Made by a program: the position numbers and the translations under genes. The notes under the pieces were generated by a model. It saw only the letters and a program-made list of their open reading frames with translations, was not told the DNA's origin and searched no databases. From Williamsia sp. 1138 (GTDB taxonomy: Bacteria > Actinomycetota > Actinomycetes > Mycobacteriales > Mycobacteriaceae), in NCBI RefSeq assembly GCF_002095435.2, contig NZ_MJEJ02000040.1, forward strand, positions 62,001 through 126,000: DNA of 64,000 nucleotides, in the 5' to 3' direction. Below, one piece after another: positions 31,775 through 41,981 of the stretch (its first letter is position 1; every line of letters starts with the position of its first letter).

Positions 31775-34700
31775 TCAGTAGCCGACAGCCCGCATCGGCG
31801 CCGGTGACCACAATCCCGAATGCGTGCTCGAACCCAGTTCGATCTGCGCGGGCTTCGCGGTTGCGATCTCGGTGAACTGCTGCAGAGAACCCCAGTCCCG
31901 TCCCCAGTCGTTCCGTAGATAGGAGGGGATGATCGTGGGCCGCAGCATGGCCTGGGTGATCCCGAGTGGACCACCCGCATCACCGGACATCCAGGTCTGG
32001 CTGTTCTGCCTCGTGGCCTGGGCGTCCGGCAGGATGCGCCACTTGGGAACCTCTGTGACGCCGTACTTGACGGCCATGGGCTGCTGACATGGGAAGACCA
32101 TGGCGGGCAACCAGTCGACGAGCACCGGATCATTGGTGCCCACAAGGTCATTGAGGGTGCGCAAGGTGGTGATGCGCGGAGGCGTCACCGCCAGCCACTG
32201 ATCTGGTGCAAGCGAGGTGTCCTTGGCGATGATCCGCACGACCGATGCGCCCGCGGGGGCGTCGGAGAGCGGGAACCTGAGATTTCGCCAGATCGGCGGG
32301 TCCCCGATGTCGATGGGTGTCATCTGGCCCATCGGTATCACGGTGTTCCCGGGTCCCGGACGGCCGAACTCGGCGATCAGTTCTTGTCCCGGCTGCACCA
32401 CGCCTTCGCCGTCGACCGCGGTGACCCGTCCGGCCGCTGACAGGGTCATCAGCGGAGCATTCGGATTGGACTCGGGCATCTGGTACCAGGAGGACGTCAG
32501 GTTGCCACCGGTCGAGCCGAAGCTGCCGAGAACCGGTGTGTCGGCGGGGTCGAGACCGAACGGCAACCGCACGGTCGAGCCGTTGACGCCGAGCGAGCCC
32601 TGCCCGCCACCGGTTCCGGCCTCGTCGGCGTCGGTCGAGTCGTCATCGGAACCGGCGCCGGTCTGGGCGGTGTTCTGCGCCGCAGCGGTGTCGCTGGACT
32701 CCGTCGCGTCGACCGAGAGGTCATTCGGCACGCCGTTGGGGGTGAACCCGGTCATGTCGGCACCTGCCAGTGCCTCACCCGGGGACAGGTCGGTCTGCCC
32801 CGCGACCGTTGCCGGTTGCAGCAAGCCCGTGTTCGGATCTGGTTCCACGAGAACGTCATTGGCGAGCGCGCAGATGTTACCGCGCAGGGCGTCGACATTG
32901 GAGTTCAGCCATGACCAGCTGTCCTTCTGCACGTACGCGGCCTTCGCGAACGATGCCATCATGAACAGCACCATCAGGCCCGACAGCACCGGCATGGGGG
33001 AGAACGCCAAGCGGTGCAGGCGCTTTGAACCCTCGGTGCGTTGATCGGCATCGACGTAGTCGTCGCGGAAGTGTTGCCACAGACCGACCAGGGTGGTGGC
33101 CACGGCGATCACCAGCACGATCCATGTGACCCGGATGCCCGCGATCTGTGGCGGCTGGTCCCACCACGGGATGCCGTAGCTGGCGACGAACCACCAGCCG
33201 TTGGTGCCTGCGAAGGACAGCGCCACGACATAGAGGACGGCGGCGGCGAAGAAGGTGCGATTACGCCTGCGTCGCAACAGGGCCGGGGCCATCATCGCAC
33301 CGGCGGCCGCCGCCAGCGCGGCGCCGATGCCGGCGTAGACACCGAGGTGGTGCGTCCACTTGGTGGGGGTGAAGGCCAGGAAGAACATGAACCCGAACAC
33401 GCCGGCGACCAGACGCCAGGTGGGTCCCTTGGCGATACCCATGGGCTTGCGGCGGCGCAGCAACATGAGCAGCACGACCATCAGGCACAAGAACGCCATG
33501 AGGATGCCGAAGCGCCTGGACAAGGTGCCATCGGCGGTCGGCAACATGAGGTAGTAGTAGCGAACCGGTTCCTGCCACCACTCGAGTGTCGGCCCGACCT
33601 CGGACGCGACCTGCGACGACGTGAGGATGGTCGAGAGTGTCTGGTCGGCGAAGATGTTGTACAACACCGCGGTTCCGGCGGCCAGGATCGGCGTCAGCAA
33701 CGGCAGCAGGCCATCTCGATGCCTACGGGCCATGATCCGGCGGAGCAGGGGACGGATGCCGGCGAGGAGCAGGGCGACAGCCATGAGGCCGCCGGGTGCC
33801 AGTGCCAGGGTGAACGCCGCGATGGTGGTCGCGAGAGCGAGCGGCAACAATCGTCCGGTGGCGATCGAGCGGTCCACCGAGACCCACGTGAGCAGGGCAC
33901 CGACCGCCAGGGCGGGCTCGGGTCGCAAACCGTTGTTGTAGGGCATCCAGATGGCCAGGAAGACGAAAGCGGCCGACCACAGCGCGGGGGTGGAATGTCG
34001 GACGGTCCGGCCGAGACGTGGGATGACCTCGCGAGAGATGAGCCACCACCCGAGCAGGCCGAGCAAGAACGCAGGCAATCGCATCCACGGGGCAGACAGG
34101 CTGACGTTCGCCATGGCCGAGATCACCTGGTAGTGCCAGCCGAAGGGATCTTGTGGGACACCGAAGTAGCGGTAATAGTTGTCGACGTATCCGGCCTCGC
34201 CCGCGATGCGGCCGACCGTGAAGTTGTAGCCGTCGTCGGAGGTGTTGGAACCCATCAACCACCAGAACGCGAGCACCCCGAAGACCACGACGTCGGAGAC
34301 GCGGATGGTCCACCACCGTGCGGGCAGGAATCGGTGGTGGCCGCGTCCGTCGCGCGCGTCGAGCAGGGCGAGAGCCACCAGCGACAGCACCGTCATCGCG
34401 ATCCCGATGACCATGGACAAGAACTTCAGGGTCGTCGGGGTGGTGACGAAGCGGGTGTCGATGGTGGCGTTGAACTCGAGTCCCGCGGGTGAGGTGTTCT
34501 CGGGCAGTTCGGTGAAGACACCCACGATCTGAGGCCGCAGGTTGGGGTCGGGTACGTCGAAGGAGAGCTGACCTTCGGAGCCACCGTCCACGATCTCGCC
34601 GGAGGCACCGTCGCCGTCGGCGTTGAAGATGATGCGGCAGTTCGGATTCGACTGCGCGCTCGCGCGATCGGCGGTGAGCAGCACGACGTCACGACCGGTG

Positions 34701-35071
34701 ACGGTGATGCTGTCGGCGGTGGCCCGGATGAACAACCCGCGTGAGGTGGCCTCGGCGCCGCCGGTGGGCAGGGTCGAGAGCAACACGCCCCCGCCGGCGG
34801 GCAGATCGGCCGCGGTTGCACACGGCACCGACACCCGCAGGTCGGTGGGCACGAACGACACCAGCGGCGCGGCGACGTTGGTGACCGAATTGTCTTGCGG
34901 CCAATTGAGTTCTGCCGTGGTCTGTTTCACCGGCATCAGCGGGCTGAGGCAGGCCAGGAGAAATCCGATGAGACCGGCGACGACCGCGACGATCTTCACG
35001 TTTCGGTAGCCGGAACCGGCGAATCCGCGGACGGATCGGTTTGTGCTGATGGTGCTTGCCTTTTCACTCAT
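31775..35071 (-). CDS. embB: Arabinosyltransferase, EmbB position
   Basis: 1098 residues. It is a GT-C enzyme that transfers Araf from DPA to build arabinan on the outer membrane face; Emb proteins are ethambutol targets. The DDX motif is TSDDGYNFTVGRIA with Asp279/Asp280. The proline motif FTPTKWTHHLG lies mid-protein. About 13 membrane segments precede a large C-terminal carbohydrate-binding region ending near the stop. By position this is the third gene of the embC-embA-embB order. The residue that aligns with M. tuberculosis EmbB Met306 is Val286 here. Its ATG overlaps the embA stop by 8 nt. Naming is by order, not by phylogeny. Confidence 0.92.
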   Translation of the reverse strand: MSEKASTISTNRSVRGFAGSGYRNVKIVAVVAGLIGFLLACLSPLMPVKQTTAELNWPQDNSVTNVAAPLVSFVPTDLRVSVPCATAADLPAGGGVLLSTLPTGGAEATSRGLFIRATADSITVTGRDVVLLTADRASAQSNPNCRIIFNADGDGASGEIVDGGSEGQLSFDVPDPNLRPQIVGVFTELPENTSPAGLEFNATIDTRFVTTPTTLKFLSMVIGIAMTVLSLVALALLDARDGRGHHRFLPARWWTIRVSDVVVFGVLAFWWLMGSNTSDDGYNFTVGRIAGEAGYVDNYYRYFGVPQDPFGWHYQVISAMANVSLSAPWMRLPAFLLGLLGWWLISREVIPRLGRTVRHSTPALWSAAFVFLAIWMPYNNGLRPEPALAVGALLTWVSVDRSIATGRLLPLALATTIAAFTLALAPGGLMAVALLLAGIRPLLRRIMARRHRDGLLPLLTPILAAGTAVLYNIFADQTLSTILTSSQVASEVGPTLEWWQEPVRYYYLMLPTADGTLSRRFGILMAFLCLMVVLLMLLRRRKPMGIAKGPTWRLVAGVFGFMFFLAFTPTKWTHHLGVYAGIGAALAAAAGAMMAPALLRRRRNRTFFAAAVLYVVALSFAGTNGWWFVASYGIPWWDQPPQIAGIRVTWIVLVIAVATTLVGLWQHFRDDYVDADQRTEGSKRLHRLAFSPMPVLSGLMVLFMMASFAKAAYVQKDSWSWLNSNVDALRGNICALANDVLVEPDPNTGLLQPATVAGQTDLSPGEALAGADMTGFTPNGVPNDLSVDATESSDTAAAQNTAQTGAGSDDDSTDADEAGTGGGQGSLGVNGSTVRLPFGLDPADTPVLGSFGSTGGNLTSSWYQMPESNPNAPLMTLSAAGRVTAVDGEGVVQPGQELIAEFGRPGPGNTVIPMGQMTPIDIGDPPIWRNLRFPLSDAPAGASVVRIIAKDTSLAPDQWLAVTPPRITTLRTLNDLVGTNDPVLVDWLPAMVFPCQQPMAVKYGVTEVPKWRILPDAQATRQNSQTWMSGDAGGPLGITQAMLRPTIIPSYLRNDWGRDWGSLQQFTEIATAKPAQIELGSSTHSGLWSPAPMRAVGY

Positions 35072-38000
35072 TGCTCTGCGGCACCACTCTCAGGGAGCCG
35101 GTACGGGCCCATCCCCATTTGCTCTCGGTGCCGGTGGTGATCGTCGCGGATGGTGCGTCGGGCACCAGCGGGGTCAGTCGTTCGAGTGAGCCCCAGTCCC
35201 TGAACCAGTCGTCCTTCAGGTAGGTGGCGACAGTGTTCGCGCTGGTCACCGATTCGCTCACAGCGAGCACGCCGCCGTCCTCGGCTGCTTGCCAGGTCTT
35301 GGACTGCGATGCCGCGGTGGTGCGGTCCGGCAGGATCCGCCACTGCGGGATCTCGGCGACACCATCGGTGATCGCGAACGGGCGCTGACAAGGGAATTGG
35401 CTCCCGACGCTGAGGTCGATGAGGGTCGGTGCCTGCGATCCGACGACCTCCTGCAACGTCTGGAGTTGTGGCGCCCGCGGTGGGGTGATCGCCAGCCACT
35501 GCTTCGGGTTGACGTTGTTGTCCTTGGCGATGATCCGCATGGCGGTGGCGCCGGCGGGGACCTGATCCATCGGGACCCGCAGGTTGCGCCACGGCCGGTT
35601 CGGCTTGTCCGGACCCGGGTCGATCGGCCGGATCAACGGTCCGAGCTCGGTGAAGGAGCCGTCCGGTCCGTTCGCGCCGAACTGCACCTGGAGCTGTTGA
35701 CCGAACGTCGACACCCCTTCGTCGTTGAGGGTGAAGACCGGCCCGGCGACACTGAACACCAGGAGCGGTGAGGCGTCGCGGGCAGGCAGCTCGTACCAGC
35801 CGGTCTCGAGGTTCGCCTCACCGCTGTCGTAGCCGTAGCTGCCCAGCACCGGGGTGGTCTCGGGATCCAGACCGAAGGGCAATGCGACCGTGGACCCGTT
35901 GACGGTTTCGGGGCCGGTGCCCCCGGTGATGCCAGCGCCCGCACCGGAAACCACGAACGGCTTGTTGAAGCTGGCCGAGACGTTCATCTGGCCCGGCCGG
36001 GCCGATCCGGCCTCGGGAGTCAGATCCGGTGCGACGCCGTCGGGGGTGAACCCGACCGGGTCGTCGCCCGCGAGGGCCTGCGACGCGGTGGCCCCACCCG
36101 CAGGGGTCAGCGTGCCCTGGTTCGGATCCGGTTCCACGAGAACGGCATCGGCCATTGCGCAGCTGTTGCCGCGGAGGGTGTCGAGGTTGGCACCCAGCAC
36201 GGTGTACGCCGGGTAGCGGGCCAGCGCGGCCTTGGCGAAGACCGCGAGCATGCAGATCACCATGAAGCCTGCGATCAACGCGATCGGCGAGGACGCGACG
36301 AACAGACGCCGCCGATCGGAGCGGGCGGCGCGGTCCGAGCCGCCGCCGGTCCCGGCGTCTGTGTCCGGGCCGGAGTCGCTGCGGCTGTGTGTGAGTCCCT
36401 TGTTCTCGACGTAGTCCAGACGCAGGTGCTGCCACACCGCGACAGCGCCGGCGATCACAGCGAGGATGAGGAAGAGCGTCGACACCTCCCGTCCCGCGAT
36501 CACCGGAGCCTTGTCGAACCAGGAGATCCCGAAGTCGAATGCCCAGGGCCAGGCGTTCTCTCCGGCCATGGCGGCGGCGAGGGCGAACATCAGGCCCGCC
36601 ACGAACACCGAGAGGTTCCGCGTGGAACGGGCCGCCGACTGGGCGACTGCGATGGTCGCCGTGGCTGCGAGTGCGGCAGCGAATCCGGCGAAGATGCCGA
36701 AGTGGATGGTCCACTTGGTGGGGGTGAACATCAGCAGCAGCAGCGTGATCAGAGTGGCGCCGAGCACTCGCCACACCGGACCCGGATCGATCGCGCGGAT
36801 CTTGCTGCGCCGCAACATGACGGCGAGGGTCACGAACACCGAGGCGAGGAGCAGCAGAACCGGGACGCGCCGGGTCAGGGCGCCGTCGTCGGTGGTGACG
36901 GTGAGGAAGTAGTACCGCAGGTACTCCTGCCACCACGAGATGGTCGGTCCGACGATGTAGCGGGTGCGCACGGCGTCGAACACGGTGGAGAGGGTCTGGT
37001 CGCGGAAGACGACCAAAACGACGAGGGACGCGGCAGCCACCGAGGGCGCCATCAGGGACGCGAGCCGGAAGTAGCGGACGCGGGGTTCGGTGGTGGGGGA
37101 GGGGTCTCCGTGGCGATCCTCGCGACTGCGTTCGAGAAGAATTCTGAGCATCGGCCGGGCGCCGACGATCAGCACCGCGAGGGCGATGACGCCTTGGGGG
37201 GCGAGCGCGAGTGTGAATCCGGCCACGAGCGCGGCCAGTGCCGCAGGCAGTAGTCGTCGTGTCGCGATGGCGTGCTCGACGGCCCACCAGGTCAGGAGCG
37301 ATCCCAGGATGATGATCGATTCGCTGCGCAGCCCGCTGGCGAACGGGATCCAGAAGGCCGTGAACACGGCGGCGGCGGCCCAGACGGACCAGGCGCTGCG
37401 CCGGACACCGGCGCCGAGCCGCGGCAGCAGCACCCGCGAGAGGATGAACCAGGACGCGAGGCCGGCGAGCAGGGACGGGATGTGCATCCAGAGCCCCGAC
37501 GCGGACACCTTCGACCACGCGGCCAGGAAGGAGTAGTACCAGTCGAACGGTGCTTCGGCGATGCCGTAGAAGCGGTAGTAGTTCGCCAGATAGCCTGCGC
37601 CGTCAGAGGCACGGCCCATGTTGAGGATGTACCCGTCGTCGGGCGATGCGGCACCGAGGAAGTGCCAGATCAGCAGGACGGCGGTGACAGCGAGGTCGGT
37701 GATGCGTGGTCGCAGGATCTGCTTCCAGGAGCGTTTACCGACGAGCCGGTGGTACCCACCGATCCGGTCGAGGAGGGCAAGGCTCACCAAGGACGTGAGC
37801 ACCGCGATGACGCCCACGATCATGGCGAGGAGTTTCACGACGGACGGCGAGTTCGCGAACCTGGTGTCGACGACGGTGGTCACCGAGAGTCCCTGCTGCG
37901 CAGCAGCATCGACCTCGGCGGGTGACAGCGAGGTGAAGATTCCGTCGAACTGCGGGCGCTGATCGATGCCGAGCGTGCTCGCCGGTCCCAGTCCGACGAA

Positions 38001-38459
38001 TTCGGCACCGACACCGCCGGGGCCTGACCAGATGTGGAGCTCGCGGCACTGCGGCGATCCCACCTCGGCCCGTGGCGCACTGACGGCGAGTTCGTTGCGG
38101 AAGATCACCGAGACCGCGGACGGGGAGGCACCCACGACCAGAGCGTTCTGGTTGAAGCCCTGAGCTGCCTGCGGCATGGTCGCCAGGACCAGCCCGCCTT
38201 CGTCGCCGAGGGTGTCTATCAGCGCGCAGGGAATTCTTGCATCGAACGTCCGGGGGGTCTGGGCGATGAGCGGCGCGGTGACCGATGCGGTGTCACCAGA
38301 GAGGGCTTGCCCCTGCGGCCAGTTGATCGTGGAGGTCGACTGGGTGACGGGCAACAACGGGGTGATCGCACACAAGACGATTCCCACCAGACCCGCGATA
38401 ATTGCGGCCCAACGGACAGTCCCCGCACGGGGGATGTGAGAGGACACAGGCACGAGCAA
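35064..38459 (-). CDS. embA: Arabinosyltransferase, EmbA position
   Basis: 1131 residues, second of three Emb paralogues. The DDX motif is SPDDGYILNMGRAS, and FTPTKWTIHFG is the proline motif. An extra polar, Asp/Arg-rich insertion (around SGPDTDAGTGGGSDRAARSDRRR) precedes the last membrane helix. The C-terminal carbohydrate-binding domain has VNGSTVALPFGLDP, as in the other two. In mycobacteria EmbA works with EmbB as a heterodimer on the 3,5-branched hexa-arabinofuranosyl motif of arabinogalactan. TTG 38459 is the first start in frame; GTG 38453 is an alternative and neither has a clear ribosome site. The gap to embC is 100 bp. Confidence 0.92.
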   Translation of the reverse strand: MLVPVSSHIPRAGTVRWAAIIAGLVGIVLCAITPLLPVTQSTSTINWPQGQALSGDTASVTAPLIAQTPRTFDARIPCALIDTLGDEGGLVLATMPQAAQGFNQNALVVGASPSAVSVIFRNELAVSAPRAEVGSPQCRELHIWSGPGGVGAEFVGLGPASTLGIDQRPQFDGIFTSLSPAEVDAAAQQGLSVTTVVDTRFANSPSVVKLLAMIVGVIAVLTSLVSLALLDRIGGYHRLVGKRSWKQILRPRITDLAVTAVLLIWHFLGAASPDDGYILNMGRASDGAGYLANYYRFYGIAEAPFDWYYSFLAAWSKVSASGLWMHIPSLLAGLASWFILSRVLLPRLGAGVRRSAWSVWAAAAVFTAFWIPFASGLRSESIIILGSLLTWWAVEHAIATRRLLPAALAALVAGFTLALAPQGVIALAVLIVGARPMLRILLERSREDRHGDPSPTTEPRVRYFRLASLMAPSVAAASLVVLVVFRDQTLSTVFDAVRTRYIVGPTISWWQEYLRYYFLTVTTDDGALTRRVPVLLLLASVFVTLAVMLRRSKIRAIDPGPVWRVLGATLITLLLLMFTPTKWTIHFGIFAGFAAALAATATIAVAQSAARSTRNLSVFVAGLMFALAAAMAGENAWPWAFDFGISWFDKAPVIAGREVSTLFLILAVIAGAVAVWQHLRLDYVENKGLTHSRSDSGPDTDAGTGGGSDRAARSDRRRLFVASSPIALIAGFMVICMLAVFAKAALARYPAYTVLGANLDTLRGNSCAMADAVLVEPDPNQGTLTPAGGATASQALAGDDPVGFTPDGVAPDLTPEAGSARPGQMNVSASFNKPFVVSGAGAGITGGTGPETVNGSTVALPFGLDPETTPVLGSYGYDSGEANLETGWYELPARDASPLLVFSVAGPVFTLNDEGVSTFGQQLQVQFGANGPDGSFTELGPLIRPIDPGPDKPNRPWRNLRVPMDQVPAGATAMRIIAKDNNVNPKQWLAITPPRAPQLQTLQEVVGSQAPTLIDLSVGSQFPCQRPFAITDGVAEIPQWRILPDRTTAASQSKTWQAAEDGGVLAVSESVTSANTVATYLKDDWFRDWGSLERLTPLVPDAPSATITTGTESKWGWARTGSLRVVPQSNE

Positions 38460-38559
38460 CGATGGTATTGCACCGACCTGAGAGTTCTTACCTGCCCCGA
38501 GCGTGCGAGGAGATCGCGTGCTCTGCTCACGTCGCGGGCCAGGTGAGCGGCGCCTGGAC

Positions 38560-41500
38560 TCAGTACCGGATCGGTGCCGGACTCCACAGACCGGAACGGG
38601 TGGCCTTGCCGAGGTCGAGCTCCGCGACCTCCGCGGGCTCGCCGTAGGGCTCGTAGCTCACCAGTGAGCCCCAGTCCCGGCCGATGTCACCTTCCAGATA
38701 AGAGGGCACGGTCGTCTTCTCGAGGGCCACCTCGATCCAGCCGAGTGGCCCACCACCGAAGGCGTCCTGCCAGGCACCGACGGCCGCAGACAGGTCCGCA
38801 CCGGGCGCGATGCGCCATTGCGGGATCTCTGCGACCCCGTTGAGGTGGTCGAACGGTCGCTGGCACGGGAATGCCAGACCACTGGTCCAGTCGATCTGGA
38901 CCGGGTCGGTGCTGCCGACCATGGTCTGCAGGGTCTGCAGTCGCGGCGACCGGGGCGGGGTGAGGCCGATGAAACTGTCCTGGGCGAGGTTCTCGTCCTT
39001 GGCGACGATGCGGATCGCGGTGGTGTCGGCGGGGAACGAGCTGCGGTAGGTCCGCAGGTCGCGCCACGACGGGCGCGGGCCCGGGTCGATCATGTCGACC
39101 TCGCCGGCCACCTGGAAGTCCTCGTTCGTCGATCCCGAACCGGTCGAGTACTCCATCGTGACGTTCTCGATGTCGAACTGACCGGCCACGGCCATCGTCA
39201 CCAACGGGGTGTCCGCGGCCTTCGGCGGCAGGCGGTACCAGGACGAGGTCAGGTAGGCGGGGAACTGGTTGTCCTGGGAGTAACTACCGAGTACGGGGGT
39301 CAGTGCGGGATCGAGGCCGAAGGGGAGCTTCGCGGTGCTGCCGTTGATCCCGGCCTGATCGGTCTCGCCGCCGCCGGTGCCGCCCGCGTTGGAGTTGAGG
39401 ACGTCGGGTGAGATCGCGACATTGCCGCCGAGCACACCGAGACTGCCGGCACTGGCCGTCGAATCGAGGGTCAGCGGCAGGCCGTTCGGAGTGAAACCGG
39501 AGGTGGGCGTGGCGTCAGCGCCCGGATCGGCCGGTCCGATGAGGCCACCGACGATGTTGCCGTCGACAGGGGTGAGGATGTCGGCGGAGGGGTCGGGCTC
39601 GACCAGGACCTTCTCGGCCATCCCGCAGGTGTCGCCCTGCAGAGCGGCGACGTTGGAGGTGGGAATCGAGAAGGATCCACTCTGTTGCACTCCGGCACCG
39701 ACGGCGGTGCCGATCTGGAACACGACGAGGAACGCGCCCGCGACAGCCAGGGGTGCGGTGGCGAGGGTGCTGAACCAGCGGCGCCGCGAGGTGGTGCCCG
39801 GTTCGGCGGGGGTATCGGGCTTGAAGGGTTCTCGGAAGTGGAACCAGAAGGCCACGAGCAGCGCGGCCACACAGAGGTAGAGCAGGGCGCTGCCGAGGGC
39901 GACCCCGAAGCGAACCGGTAGGGCACCCCACGGCATGCCCCAGTTGGAGTAGTAGAAGAAGGCGTTCGGTGCGGTGAAGGCGAGACCGGTGATGAACAGC
40001 ACCAGCGCGATGAACAGCATCCGGTTGCGCCGGGCGTGCATCGCCTCCGCGCTCACCGCGATCGCCGCGATGGCCGCCAGCGCTGCGGCGAGGCCCGCGA
40101 AGACACCGAACTGGTGGGTCCACTTGGTCGGGGTGAACATCATGAAGATCAGTGACGCGAACGTGATGCCGACGATGCGCCGGGACGGGCCGAGGGCGGT
40201 TCCGGGGATGCGACTCTTGCGGATCAGCATCGCGCCCGAGACGACCAGGCCCACCAGCATCGCGAGGACGGCGAATCGCCGCGAGACCGATCCGTTGGCG
40301 GAGAACTCGAAAAGAGCTGAGTAACGGTCGATCTCGTTGTACCAGTGCAGCGAGGGTCCGAGCGCGGACTTCATACGCGTCGACTGGGTGAAGGCGGCGA
40401 GGGTCAGGTCGGAGAACACGACGAAGATCACGAAGGTGCCGGCAGCAAGGACCGGCGCGAGCATCGCCAGGTAGCTCTTCGCGTCGGCGCCGATGGCTCT
40501 GGCCCGTTTGATCAGCGCCATCACCATCGGCCGGGCACCGGCGATGAGCGCCGCGACGGCCATCAGGCCGGTGGGGCCGGCAGCCAGGCTGAAAGCGCCG
40601 ATGGTGCAGGCCACCGCGGCAGGCAAGGTTCTGCCGGTGGCGATCGCCCGCTCCACAGAGCACCACGTCAGCAGCGCGCCGAGGCAGATGATCGGCTCAG
40701 GACGCAGGCCGTTGTTGAACGGGAACCAGGAGGCCAGGAACACGAACGCGGCCGTCCAGGGCACGATGCGGTTGACGGTGGCGGCTCGGCCGAGCCGGGG
40801 CAGTACCTCGTGGGAGATGATGAGCCACACCAGGATTCCGCAGGCCAGAGCGGGCAGTCGCATCCACGGGCTTGCCGTGGTGACGTGTGCGAGCCAGCCG
40901 AACACCTGGTAGTACCAGCCGAAGGGCGCCTCGGGGGCGCCGTACCAGCGGTAGTAGTTGGCCGTGTAATCGGCGTGCTCGGCCACCCGCGACATCGTCA
41001 GGATGTAGCCGTCGTCGGACGTGTTCGGGCCGACGATGTGCCAGATCAGCAGGGCGCCGATGACGACGGCGTCGCGGGCGTTGAACTTCCACCAGCGCGC
41101 CGGCAGGAAGCGGCGGTGCTTGCGACCGTCCGTACCGTCGAGGACCGCGAGCGCACCCAGCGAGATGATGGTGCACACCACTCCGACGGCGATGGCCAGC
41201 CACTTCAGCACGGTCGGGGCGGTGCTGTATCGGTCGTCGATCGTGGCGTGGGCTTCCAGACCCGGAATGGATGCGGCATCTCCGGTCAGATCTGTGTAGA
41301 TCCCGGTGAGTTGGGGGCGCTGGTCACCGTCGGTGATCTCGCCGACAACGGGTTCGCCCTCGGAATTGGTCAGGCCCACGAACTCGGCGCGCACCGACGT
41401 CGCGGTGGCCGTGACGACGATTTCCTGGCAGTCCTGGTCCTCCATCTGCGCGAGGGTGGCCATGGCGACCGGGGTGTTGCGGACCACGACCTCCACGGAC

Positions 41501-41910
41501 TGTCGGTCGAGCGCATCGGTCGCCTGGCCGGATTTACGAACGAACAAGCCGCGGGCGACCGCCTTTTCGGCTTCCTTCGGCAGGGTCGAGACCAGCACTG
41601 TCTGTCCCGGCGCCGTCAACTGCCTGACCGCCGAACAGGGCACAGAGATCTCGAGGTCCACGGGCACATAGGAGACGAGTGGCGAGAGGACCGACTGCAG
41701 CTTGTCCTGCTGCGGCCAGTTCAGCTCGGCGGTGGTCTGATTGACGGGCAGCAGCGGTGTCGCCAAGGCGAGGAAGAGGCCGATCAGGCCGGTGACGATC
41801 GCGGCGATCTTCGCAAATCGGACCCGGTCCCCGCCGGAGGGCGGCTGGTTGGATCCGCTGGATCGCGGCCGAGTCGTTCCAGTCGCGTTGTCAACGGCGT
41901 CAGCAGGCAC
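38560..41910 (-). CDS. embC: Arabinosyltransferase, EmbC position
   Basis: 1116 residues, first Emb gene of the minus-strand operon. The DDX motif TSDDGYILTMSRVA places Asp299/Asp300 and Met306 at the same numbers as in M. tuberculosis EmbB. The proline motif is FTPTKWTHQFG. The C-terminal domain carries NGSTAKLPFGLDP and an Asn/Gly-rich loop. In mycobacteria EmbC extends the arabinan of lipoarabinomannan; the assignment here is by gene order. The start is GTG 41910, with a TAGCAT -10 box 8 nt upstream (41919-41924, minus strand), so a leaderless mRNA is likely. It is divergent from aroQ. Confidence 0.92.
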   Translation of the reverse strand: MPADAVDNATGTTRPRSSGSNQPPSGGDRVRFAKIAAIVTGLIGLFLALATPLLPVNQTTAELNWPQQDKLQSVLSPLVSYVPVDLEISVPCSAVRQLTAPGQTVLVSTLPKEAEKAVARGLFVRKSGQATDALDRQSVEVVVRNTPVAMATLAQMEDQDCQEIVVTATATSVRAEFVGLTNSEGEPVVGEITDGDQRPQLTGIYTDLTGDAASIPGLEAHATIDDRYSTAPTVLKWLAIAVGVVCTIISLGALAVLDGTDGRKHRRFLPARWWKFNARDAVVIGALLIWHIVGPNTSDDGYILTMSRVAEHADYTANYYRWYGAPEAPFGWYYQVFGWLAHVTTASPWMRLPALACGILVWLIISHEVLPRLGRAATVNRIVPWTAAFVFLASWFPFNNGLRPEPIICLGALLTWCSVERAIATGRTLPAAVACTIGAFSLAAGPTGLMAVAALIAGARPMVMALIKRARAIGADAKSYLAMLAPVLAAGTFVIFVVFSDLTLAAFTQSTRMKSALGPSLHWYNEIDRYSALFEFSANGSVSRRFAVLAMLVGLVVSGAMLIRKSRIPGTALGPSRRIVGITFASLIFMMFTPTKWTHQFGVFAGLAAALAAIAAIAVSAEAMHARRNRMLFIALVLFITGLAFTAPNAFFYYSNWGMPWGALPVRFGVALGSALLYLCVAALLVAFWFHFREPFKPDTPAEPGTTSRRRWFSTLATAPLAVAGAFLVVFQIGTAVGAGVQQSGSFSIPTSNVAALQGDTCGMAEKVLVEPDPSADILTPVDGNIVGGLIGPADPGADATPTSGFTPNGLPLTLDSTASAGSLGVLGGNVAISPDVLNSNAGGTGGGETDQAGINGSTAKLPFGLDPALTPVLGSYSQDNQFPAYLTSSWYRLPPKAADTPLVTMAVAGQFDIENVTMEYSTGSGSTNEDFQVAGEVDMIDPGPRPSWRDLRTYRSSFPADTTAIRIVAKDENLAQDSFIGLTPPRSPRLQTLQTMVGSTDPVQIDWTSGLAFPCQRPFDHLNGVAEIPQWRIAPGADLSAAVGAWQDAFGGGPLGWIEVALEKTTVPSYLEGDIGRDWGSLVSYEPYGEPAEVAELDLGKATRSGLWSPAPIRY

Positions 41911-41918
41911 AAGGCAAG

Positions 41919-41924
41919 ATGCTA
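41919..41924 (-). promoter_or_regulatory. Candidate -10 box of embC (leaderless)
   Basis: TAGCAT on the minus strand ends 8 nt before GTG 41910, with no Shine-Dalgarno between. It would drive the embCAB operon. Confidence 0.45.
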
Positions 41925-41969
41925 TCGCTCACCGCGTGTGGCGATGGTCCGCGGTCACGCGCGGCGCCA

Positions 41970-41975
41970 TACAGT
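41970..41975 (+). promoter_or_regulatory. Candidate -10 box of aroQ (leaderless)
   Basis: TACAGT lies 6 nt before ATG 41982. The embC -10 box faces the other way 46 bp off, giving back-to-back promoters in a 71-bp gap. Confidence 0.45.
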
Positions 41976-41981
41976 GGCACG

